Assembly (NCBI GenBank): GCA_045577675.1 | Contig: JAZNIV010000132.1 | Coordinates: 1-26,516, forward strand | From: UBA1738 sp045577675 | GTDB lineage: Bacteria; Bacillota; Clostridia; UBA1381 | DNA length: 26,516 nucleotides | Direction of reading: 5' to 3' | Part shown: positions 14,296 through 19,496 of the stretch, one piece after another | Numbering within the stretch: the first letter of the stretch is position 1 | Layout: each line of letters starts with the position of its first letter | Position numbers and translations under genes: made by a program | The notes under the pieces: model-generated | What the model was told of the DNA's origin: nothing | Databases searched by the model: none | What the model saw: only the letters and a program-made list of their open reading frames with translations

Positions 14296-14532
14296 ATGGA
14301 TATTACAAAAGGAAGTCTGGTATATTCCCGTGCCGGAAAAGATAAAGGAATGCTGTTCCTTGTTGTCAAGGCAGAAGACGGGTATGTGTATCTGACAGAC
14401 GGTGATACAAGGCGGATTTCAAAGCCTAAAAAGAAAAAGCTGAAGCATATCAATAAAACCAATAAGGTTTTGCAGCTCGATTTTGAAAATCTTTCAGATT
14501 CGGCGGTCAGGAAAGCTTTGGCAGAATTTTAG
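14296..14532 (+). CDS. small KOW-domain, L14e-like RNA-binding protein
   Basis: The 78-residue product resembles the small KOW-domain proteins found between map and infA in many Clostridia. It opens DITKGSLVYSRAGKDKGMLFLV (residues 2-23), the KOW pattern with a conserved glycine and a GKDKG turn, followed by a predicted basic patch PKKKKLKHINKTNK near 43-58. Its molecular role is unknown; a ribosome or RNA-associated function is inferred from the domain and position. An earlier GTG at 14278 overlaps map, but GAGGG (14284-14288) fits the ATG at 14296 with a 7-nt spacing and would lie inside the longer frame. Confidence 0.85.
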   Translation: MDITKGSLVYSRAGKDKGMLFLVVKAEDGYVYLTDGDTRRISKPKKKKLKHINKTNKVLQLDFENLSDSAVRKALAEF

Positions 14533-14567
14533 AAGATGGTTTTTGATATTTTAGGGAGGTAGTAACA

Positions 14568-14786
14568 TTGGCAAAGGAAGATGTTTTAGAATTAGAGGGT
14601 ACGGTTGTAGAAACCCTGCCCAATGCTATGTTTAAGGTTGAGCTTGAAAATGGCCATCAGATTTTGGCACACATTTCAGGCAAGCTCCGAATGAACTTCA
14701 TTAAGATTCTTCCGGGTGATAAGGTGACAATTGAAATGTCGCCATATGACCTGACAAGAGGCAGAATCACTTGGAGATCTAAATAA
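14568..14786 (+). CDS. infA: translation initiation factor IF-1
   Basis: IF-1 occupies the ribosomal A site during initiation. The 72-residue OB-fold product reads MAKEDVLELEGTVVETLPNA, FKVELENGHQILAHISGKLR and ends GDKVTIEMSPYDLTRGRITWRSK, the classic sequence and length. It uses a TTG start at 14568, 8 nt after GGGAGG (14554-14559); no ATG is available in frame before the conserved N-terminus. The last 24 nt, including the stop, are repeated imperfectly just downstream (14791-14815). Confidence 0.97.
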   Translation: MAKEDVLELEGTVVETLPNAMFKVELENGHQILAHISGKLRMNFIKILPGDKVTIEMSPYDLTRGRITWRSK

Positions 14787-14815
14787 ACAAAGAGTCACTT
14801 TGGGGATCTAAATAA
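14763..14815 (+). repeat. imperfect tandem duplication of the infA 3' end
   Basis: Bases 14763-14786 (the last codons and stop of infA) are repeated at 14791-14815, 28 bp downstream, with two substitutions and one inserted T. Both copies end in GATCTAAATAA. The second copy is untranslated and its end merges into the rpmJ Shine-Dalgarno (AAGGAGG, 14814-14820). It looks like a slippage-type tandem duplication that has since diverged. Confidence 0.85.
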
Positions 14816-14828
14816 GGAGGTAACGTAA

Positions 14829-14942
14829 ATGAAAGTACGTCCATCAGTTAAGCCTATTTGCGAGAAATGCAAAATCATTAAACGCAAAGGCAAAATAATG
14901 GTTATTTGTGAGAACCCGAAACATAAACAGAAACAAGGCTGA
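14829..14942 (+). CDS. rpmJ: 50S ribosomal protein L36
   Basis: L36 is the smallest large-subunit protein and stabilises 23S rRNA near the A-site finger base. The frame encodes 37 residues: MKVRPSVKPICEKCKIIKRK, then GKIMVICENPKHKQKQG. The zinc set C11, C14, C27 and H32 is complete, so this is the zinc-containing form. AAGGAGG (14814-14820) is 8 nt before ATG 14829. Its stop codon overlaps the start of a long inverted repeat (14941-14999) that opens the 215-nt leader of rpsM. Confidence 0.97.
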   Translation: MKVRPSVKPICEKCKIIKRKGKIMVICENPKHKQKQG

Positions 14943-14999
14943 TTTCAAACTTTAAAATTTACAGCGGAAAAACCGCAATCCATAATTTTAAATGAAATC
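14941..14999 (+). promoter_or_regulatory. long imperfect hairpin after rpmJ
   Basis: Three successive complementary blocks stack: GATTTCA (14941-14947) with TGAAATC (14993-14999), TTTAAAATT (14951-14959) with AATTTTAAA (14984-14992), and GCGG (14964-14967) with CCGC (14973-14976). This makes 20 pairs with small internal loops. There is no following U tract, so it is not a canonical terminator; it may be an RNase III or other processing site between the spc and alpha parts. Confidence 0.55.
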
Positions 15000-15019
15000 A
15001 AAATGTATATGTTTGGTTA

Positions 15020-15131
15020 TCACAATTTTGCAGGAGTAAATCCTGCCAAGGTAAAAAAGTTGTTATCAGCAGCTAAAGTGCGGCTGCACCAGAGGGTGAG
15101 GCTTTAACTGCTTATAATATAAAAATTGTGA
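15020..15131 (+). promoter_or_regulatory. structured leader RNA of the alpha operon (candidate)
   Basis: A perfect 10-bp outer helix joins TCACAATTTT (15020-15029) to AAAATTGTGA (15122-15131). Inside are a perfect 6-bp hairpin (15030-15035 with 15041-15046, loop GTAAA) and a second arm in which GCAGCTAAAG (15069-15078) pairs with CTTTAACTGC (15102-15111), nine of ten pairs, capped by CACC-agag-GGTG (15087-15098). The whole is a three-way junction ending 14 nt before the rpsM Shine-Dalgarno (15146-15150). S4 represses the alpha operon in E. coli through rpsM leader RNA, and rpsD is in this operon, so S4 is a candidate ligand. That is inference. Confidence 0.6.
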
Positions 15132-15157
15132 GATTTATGCTAAGTGGAGGTGTAATA

Positions 15158-15526
15158 ATGGCTAGAATAGCAGGTGTTGACTTACCAAGAGAAAAAAGAG
15201 TTGAAATCGGTTTAACTTATATCTACGGTATCGGTCTTAAGACATCACAGAAGCTCTTAAAGGAAAACAATATTAATCCTGACACAAGAGTTAAGGACTT
15301 GACAGAAGATGAAGTAAACAAGTTAAGAGAAGCAATCAGCAACAACTACACAGTTGAAGGTGAGCTTAAAACACAGGTATCTCTTGACATCAAGAGACTT
15401 ATGGAAATCGGTTGTTACAGAGGTGTTCGTCATAGAAAGGGACTTCCTGTACGTGGTCAGAACACTAAGAACAACGCAAGGACAAGAAAAGGTCCGGCCA
15501 GAACAATGGCTAACAAAAAGAAGTAA
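15158..15526 (+). CDS. rpsM: 30S ribosomal protein S13
   Basis: S13 contacts P-site tRNA and forms an intersubunit bridge. The 122-residue product reads MARIAGVDLPREKRVEIGLTYIYGIG, has the helix-hairpin-helix region TSQKLLKENNI, then LMEIGCYRGVRHRKGLPVRGQNTKNNARTRKGPARTMANKKK at the basic C-terminus. The ATG at 15158 gives the canonical N-terminus and is 7 nt after GGAGG (15146-15150). An in-frame GTG at 15128 and ATG at 15137 precede the ribosome-binding site and are rejected. It is the first gene of the alpha section, behind the structured leader. Confidence 0.98.
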   Translation: MARIAGVDLPREKRVEIGLTYIYGIGLKTSQKLLKENNINPDTRVKDLTEDEVNKLREAISNNYTVEGELKTQVSLDIKRLMEIGCYRGVRHRKGLPVRGQNTKNNARTRKGPARTMANKKK

Positions 15527-15541
15527 AGGAGGTACTAAGCA

Positions 15542-15937
15542 ATGGCAAAAGTAGCAAAAAGAACTACACGTACAAAGCGTGTTAAGAAGAATATTGAAAA
15601 GGGAGCTGCTCATATCCGCTCAACTTTCAACAACACTATCGTTACTATCACTGATGTTAACGGTAATGCACTTTCTTGGGCTTCAGCCGGTGGCTTAGGC
15701 TTCCGCGGCTCTAAGAAGAGCACTCCGTTTGCTGCACAGACAGCAGCAGAGACAGCAGCAAAGGCTGCTATGGAACACGGCCTTAAAACCGTTGAGGTTT
15801 ATGTTAAGGGACCGGGTGCCGGTCGTGAAGCTGCAATCCGTGCACTTCAGGCTGCAGGTCTTGAGGTTACAATGATTAAAGACGTAACTCCAATCCCTCA
15901 CAACGGCTGCAGACCGCCTAAGAGAAGAAGAGTTTGA
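15542..15937 (+). CDS. rpsK: 30S ribosomal protein S11
   Basis: S11 lines the 30S platform near the E-site mRNA. The 131-residue product has the basic N-terminus (AKRTTRTKRVKKNIEKG), HIRSTFNNTIVTITDVNGN near 24, GGLGFRGSKKSTPFAAQTAAE near 50 and the C-terminal VTPIPHNGCRPPKRRRV, the family signature. AAAGGAGG (15525-15532) is 9 nt before ATG 15542, overlapping the rpsM stop. The upstream gap is 15 nt. Confidence 0.98.
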   Translation: MAKVAKRTTRTKRVKKNIEKGAAHIRSTFNNTIVTITDVNGNALSWASAGGLGFRGSKKSTPFAAQTAAETAAKAAMEHGLKTVEVYVKGPGAGREAAIRALQAAGLEVTMIKDVTPIPHNGCRPPKRRRV

Positions 15938-15974
15938 TTTATCATTGTAATTAAAAGTAAAAGGAGGAATTTAA

Positions 15975-16568
15975 ATGGCTAGAAATATGCAACCGGTTCT
16001 GAAGAGATGCAGAACTTTAGGAATTGAGCCTGCTGTTATGGGTATTCATAAATCATCAAACAAGAACCCAAATAAGAGCAGAAAGAAACAGTCTGAATAT
16101 GGTTTGCAGTTAAATGAAAAGCAGAAGGTTAAGTTTATATACGGCGTTTTGGAGAAGCAGTTCAGAAAGTACTATGTAATGGCTACCAAAAAGCACGGTA
16201 TTACAGGTGAAGAGCTGTTATCAATTCTTGAAACAAGACTTGATAACGTAGTTTTCAGATTAGGACTTGCTAACACAAGAAGGGAAGCAAGACAAATCGT
16301 AAACCACGGACACATTCTCGTAAACGGTAAGAAGGTAGATATTCCTTCATACATCGTAAAGACAGGCGATACTGTTGCACTTCGCGAGAAGAGCAAGGCT
16401 TCACAGAGAATGAAGGATATAGCTGAGGCTAATGCTTCAAGAGCTGTACCAAAGTGGTTAGACATGGACAAGAATACTCAAAGCGGTAAGGTAATTGCAC
16501 TTCCAACTCGTGAAGATATTGATTACGAGGTTGAGGAACACCTGATCGTCGAGTTGTATTCTAAGTAA
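15975..16568 (+). CDS. rpsD: 30S ribosomal protein S4
   Basis: S4 nucleates 30S assembly at the 16S 5' domain and, in E. coli and Bacillus, represses its own operon or gene. The 197-residue product has an N-terminal arm with KKQSEYGLQLNEKQKVKFIYGV (37-58), RLDNVVFRLGLANTRREARQIVNHGHILVNGK (the S4 RNA-binding domain near 88-120) and the C-terminal ALPTREDIDYEVEEHLIVELYSK. Only one N-terminal cysteine (Cys12) is present, so it is the zinc-free form, and its N-terminal linker is short. AAGGAGG (15961-15967) is 7 nt before the ATG. Placement in the alpha operon, rather than as a separate gene as in Bacillus, fits Clostridia. Confidence 0.98.
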   Translation: MARNMQPVLKRCRTLGIEPAVMGIHKSSNKNPNKSRKKQSEYGLQLNEKQKVKFIYGVLEKQFRKYYVMATKKHGITGEELLSILETRLDNVVFRLGLANTRREARQIVNHGHILVNGKKVDIPSYIVKTGDTVALREKSKASQRMKDIAEANASRAVPKWLDMDKNTQSGKVIALPTREDIDYEVEEHLIVELYSK

Positions 16569-16578
16569 TAAATGTTTT

Positions 16579-16622
16579 ACCCTCGGTAAGTGGATAAGTA
16601 ACATGAATATGTGAAGGAGGGT
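16579..16622 (+). promoter_or_regulatory. possible Shine-Dalgarno-sequestering pairing before rpoA
   Basis: ACCCTC (16579-16584) is complementary to GAGGGT (16617-16622), which covers most of the rpoA Shine-Dalgarno AAGGAGGG (16615-16621). Pairing would mask the site. A competing local TACC/GGTA pairing (16578-16588) would free it. Six pairs with a 32-nt loop is weak, so this is a hint only. Confidence 0.3.
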
Positions 16623-16630
16623 TCGATACG

Positions 16631-17575
16631 ATGATAGAAATGGAAAAGCCCAATATAGAATGTAAATCTTTAACAGGAAACTTTGGTGTTTTTGAAGTAA
16701 CACCATTAGAGCGTGGTTATGCCACAACTATCGGAAATTCACTACGCAGAATTTTGCTGTCATCACTTCCGGGTGCTGCAGCAACATCGGTCAAGATTGA
16801 CGGAGTTCAGCACGAATTTTCAACTGTTCCGGGTGTAAAGGAAGATGTAACGGAACTTATTCTTAACATCAAAAAGCTTGCACTTAAATTACATTCTGAC
16901 TCACCGAAAACAGTATATATTGAGGCAAAGGGTGCTTGTGAGGTTACTGCTGCTGATATCACTGCTGATGCAGACGTAGAAATCTTTAATCCGGATTTAC
17001 ACATTGCAACTTTAAATGAAGATGCAAGACTGTATATGGAAATCACCATTGCAAAGGGACGCGGATATATTTCCGCAGAGAAGAATAAGCAGATGCTTCA
17101 GCCGCCGGTTGGAGTAATCCCTGTGGATTCTATCTTCACCCCGGTTAAAAAGGTTAATTATACTGTTGAAAATACACGAGTTGGCAGCAATACAGACAGA
17201 GAAAAGCTCACTGTTGAGGTTACTACCAACGGAACAACAAAGCCCGATGAGGCTGTTAGCTTAGCCGCTAAGATAATGAACGATCTCTTGATGCTGTTCG
17301 TTGACCTTTCAGAGGACGCAAAGAACACTGAAATTGTCAAGGAAAAGGAAGAGAGCAAGAAGGAAAAGGTTCTGGAAATGTCAATCGAGGACCTCGATCT
17401 TTCAGTTCGTTCATACAACTGCTTAAAGCGTGCCGGTATCAATACGGTAGAGGATCTTGCGAACAAGTCAGAAGAGGAAATGATGAAGGTCAGAAACCTC
17501 GGAAGAAAGTCGCTTGATGAAGTTAAGTATAAGCTGCATGCTTTAGGTTTGGCTTTAAAAGAAGAAGAAGACTGA
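16631..17575 (+). CDS. rpoA: RNA polymerase alpha subunit
   Basis: Alpha dimerises to start RNA polymerase assembly and its C-terminal domain contacts UP elements and activators. The 314-residue product has the N-terminal dimerisation domain with PLERGYATTIGNSLRRILLSSLPG near 26 and VGVIPVDSIFTPVKKVNY near 160, an acidic/lysine linker near 225-245, and the C-terminal domain LSVRSYNCLKRAGINTVEDL and MMKVRNLGRKSLDEVKYKL (about 255-305). AAGGAGGG (16615-16621) is 9 nt before ATG 16631. The next codon-4 ATG is too far inside to be preferred. It is followed by rplQ. Confidence 0.98.
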   Translation: MIEMEKPNIECKSLTGNFGVFEVTPLERGYATTIGNSLRRILLSSLPGAAATSVKIDGVQHEFSTVPGVKEDVTELILNIKKLALKLHSDSPKTVYIEAKGACEVTAADITADADVEIFNPDLHIATLNEDARLYMEITIAKGRGYISAEKNKQMLQPPVGVIPVDSIFTPVKKVNYTVENTRVGSNTDREKLTVEVTTNGTTKPDEAVSLAAKIMNDLLMLFVDLSEDAKNTEIVKEKEESKKEKVLEMSIEDLDLSVRSYNCLKRAGINTVEDLANKSEEEMMKVRNLGRKSLDEVKYKLHALGLALKEEED

Positions 17576-17605
17576 TTTTCCCGGATAGAAAAGGAGGAAT
17601 TGTTA

Positions 17606-17944
17606 ATGGGTACAAGAAAGTTAAATCTTCCTACCGACCAGAGAATGGCACTCCTCAGAAACTTGGTAACAAGCTTTTTGGAGAATGGAAGAGTTGAAAC
17701 AACATTAACAAGAGCTAAAGAAGCTCAGAGTTTGGCTGAAAAGATGATTACTCTCGGTAAGACAAACACATTGCACTCTCGCCGTCAAGCTTTGGAGTTC
17801 ATTACAAAGGAAGACGTTGTAACAAAGGTTTTCAATGAAATTGCTCCTAAGTATGCAGACAGAAACGGTGGTTACACAAGAATTTTAAAGACAGGCCCAC
17901 GTCGTGGTGACGCTGCTCCAATGGCAATTCTTGAGTTAGTGTAA
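17606..17944 (+). CDS. rplQ: 50S ribosomal protein L17
   Basis: L17 lies close to the tunnel exit and is the last gene of the ribosomal protein cluster. The 112-residue product reads MGTRKLNLPTDQRMALLRNL, VTSFLENGRVETTLTRAKE, then a C-terminal NGGYTRILKTGPRRGDAAPMAILELV. The ATG at 17606 is 8 nt after AAGGAGG (17591-17597); an in-frame TTG at 17600 is too close to that site. A strong hairpin terminator starts 9 nt after its stop. In many Firmicutes ecfA-ecfT-truA follow here, but in this window a convergent operon follows instead. Confidence 0.97.
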   Translation: MGTRKLNLPTDQRMALLRNLVTSFLENGRVETTLTRAKEAQSLAEKMITLGKTNTLHSRRQALEFITKEDVVTKVFNEIAPKYADRNGGYTRILKTGPRRGDAAPMAILELV

Positions 17945-17952
17945 TTAATAAA

Positions 17953-18000
17953 TTTAATATAAAAAGCTCCGGACTATAGTTCGGAGCTTTTTATATTAAA
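17953..18000. terminator. strong bidirectional terminator after rplQ
   Basis: Positions 17953-17974 pair with 17979-18000, about 22 bp including one G-U, around a TATA loop. The core is GCTCCG/CGGAGC flanked by A runs on the left and TTTTT on the right, so it can terminate in either direction. It ends the S10-spc-alpha transcript. Confidence 0.92.
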
Positions 18001-18042
18001 ACGGCTGCAGAAAAATGAATTGCATTTTGCTACAGCCGTTTT
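17998..18042 (-). terminator. second hairpin, probable terminator of the tmk operon
   Basis: AAAACGGCTG (17998-18007) pairs with CAGCCGTTTT (18033-18042), and AAAATG pairs with CATTTT inside, giving a long near-perfect stem. Read on the minus strand it ends in TTTTAATAT, so it suits the convergent parE-to-tmk transcript. It shares 3 nt with the rplQ terminator. CATTTTGCTACA occurs in its right half (18023-18034) and again at 18052-18063. Confidence 0.75.
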
Positions 18043-18063
18043 GGGAGTGCACATTTTGCTACA
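18023..18063. repeat. 12-bp direct repeat in the terminator region
   Basis: CATTTTGCTACA is found exactly at 18023-18034 and 18052-18063, 29 bp apart. The first copy is the right arm of the tmk terminator hairpin; the second lies 10 bp from the tmk stop. It may mark a decayed second copy of the hairpin or a dispersed palindromic element. Confidence 0.8.
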
Positions 18064-18073
18064 CCACGAAGAG

Positions 18074-18742
18074 TTATTTTTCAATAAGACCTATAATTTC
18101 CGCCTGAATATCTTCAATTGTTCTGATTTTATTGTCCTTCACGCACAAGATGTGCTGCCAGCCAAACTTTTCAGAAACATATTTTGCGTTTTGGTAGCTC
18201 TTTTCAAGATATGAAAAGTCACTTTCGTGAATATCAAGCTCCTTTTCGCCGGAAAACTTGTTATCGCGGTTCTGCATTAAAATCCTGCCGTATTCCGGAG
18301 GCATATCAAGGAAAATTGTGATGTCCGGCTGCGGCAGCTTATAGAGCTTAAATTCAAAGTCAAAAAGCCACTCCAAAAATTTGTCCTTTTCTTTGGTATC
18401 ATCAATTTTACTTGCCTGATGAATCATATTTGAAGAAACATATCTGTCAGCAATGATGATAGTATCAGCATCATCATAATCGGCTTTCCAATCGCTTCTG
18501 TATGTTGCAAATCGGTCGGCAGCAAAAAGGGTTGAAGCACAGTATGCATCAACATCATCTGCATTTTTTCCTAATTCTCCGGATAAGTACATTTTAACAA
18601 GAGTTGATGATGGATTATCATACATCGGAAAGGAAAGTCTGCGTACCTTATAGCCCTTAGACACTAAATAATCTGCCAAAAGCTCGGTGTGCGTCTGCTT
18701 ACCGCTTGCATCAACTCCGTCAATTGCTATCAGTTTACCCAT
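18074..18742 (-). CDS. tmk: thymidylate kinase (dTMP kinase)
   Basis: The enzyme phosphorylates dTMP to dTDP for DNA synthesis. The 222-residue product begins MGKLIAIDGVDASGKQTHTE with the P-loop GVDASGKQT (9-17), RRLSFPMYDNPSS near 34, ADRF (75-78), IIIADRYVSSN (95-105, the DRY/DRF-type motif) and TIFLDMPPE (142-150). The lid region after MQNRD is KFSGEKELDIHESD. The sequence is a divergent member; the family is recognised from the ordered motifs. Its start overlaps the end of the tagA-like gene by 8 nt, so the two are translationally coupled. It is the last gene of a minus-strand operon. Confidence 0.9.
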   Translation of the reverse strand: MGKLIAIDGVDASGKQTHTELLADYLVSKGYKVRRLSFPMYDNPSSTLVKMYLSGELGKNADDVDAYCASTLFAADRFATYRSDWKADYDDADTIIIADRYVSSNMIHQASKIDDTKEKDKFLEWLFDFEFKLYKLPQPDITIFLDMPPEYGRILMQNRDNKFSGEKELDIHESDFSYLEKSYQNAKYVSEKFGWQHILCVKDNKIRTIEDIQAEIIGLIEK

Positions 18743-19484
18743 TTTTATTTCCCCTTTTATATCTTTTTCCCTTAAAGAGAACGGTCAGACCGAATTTCGG
18801 AAGAGCCATCATTCTGCCAATTCGCCAAGGCTCCTTAATAAGCCTGTAAAGCCATTCAAGGCCCATTTTGCACCAAATATCCGGTGCCCGTTCTACGATA
18901 CCGGCAAAAACATCAAGACTTCCGCCAATGCCCATCATTACGTGACAGCTTAGTTTATTTCTGTTTGCTGCAATCCATTTTTCCTGAGTTGGTGCACCGA
19001 GACAAACAAAAACTAAATCAGCACCGCTTTGGTTAATATCATCAATGATTGAGTCAACCTCGTCAGGTGTAAAGTAACCGTTGTGTGTTCCGACGATGTT
19101 TAAAAGAGGATACTTTTCTTTAAGCTTTTCTTCTGCCTGCTCCGCAACTCCCGGCTTACCTCCAAAAAGATAGAGCCTGTGTCCCGTTTCTGCAATTCTG
19201 TCAATAACACTGCATGCCATATCATAGCCTGCCACCCGCTCGGGGACAGGGTTTTTCAAAATACGTGATGCATACACAACTCCGATACCGTCTGCGGTTA
19301 AAAGGTCTGCTGAATTTAAAATTGCACAAAATTCTTCATCTTTATAAGCCATCAGAATAATTTCTGAATTAGGGGTAAAGACAGCGTGATTTCCGCTTTC
19401 ATTAAGCATTGACATAATTTTGTCCACAGCCTCGCTGTTTGTTACCTTGTCAACATGAGTTCCGAGAATATTTATCTTTTCCAT
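18735..19484 (-). CDS. TagA/WecG family (GT26) glycosyltransferase
   Basis: Members transfer an N-acetylmannosamine or related sugar onto undecaprenyl-diphosphate-linked GlcNAc in teichoic acid, enterobacterial common antigen or exopolysaccharide synthesis. The 249-residue product has the family motifs: FTPNSEI (36-42), LTADGIGV (62-69, with the catalytic aspartate region, Asp65), YLFGGKPG (105-112), LVFVCLGAPTQEKW (157-170), GIGGSLDVFAG (185-195) and RAPDIWCKMGLEWLYRLIKEPWR near 199-221. No signal peptide is seen; the C-terminal basic/hydrophobic part likely binds the membrane face. The substrate cannot be told from sequence. GGAGG lies 6 nt before the ATG, and the parC-like gene ends 12 nt upstream. 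Confidence 0.93.
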   Translation of the reverse strand: MEKINILGTHVDKVTNSEAVDKIMSMLNESGNHAVFTPNSEIILMAYKDEEFCAILNSADLLTADGIGVVYASRILKNPVPERVAGYDMACSVIDRIAETGHRLYLFGGKPGVAEQAEEKLKEKYPLLNIVGTHNGYFTPDEVDSIIDDINQSGADLVFVCLGAPTQEKWIAANRNKLSCHVMMGIGGSLDVFAGIVERAPDIWCKMGLEWLYRLIKEPWRIGRMMALPKFGLTVLFKGKRYKRGNKNG

Positions 19485-19496
19485 AAACGACCTCCG

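Noticed and set aside
15113..15118. TATAAT before rpsM as an internal promoter
   Set aside because: No reasonable -35 occurs 16-18 nt upstream (bases read CAGAGG), and the sequence is part of the leader structure.
15128..15157. GTG/ATG starts upstream of the accepted rpsM start
   Set aside because: They lie before the ribosome-binding site and inside the proposed leader helix; S13 begins MARIAGVDLP at 15158.
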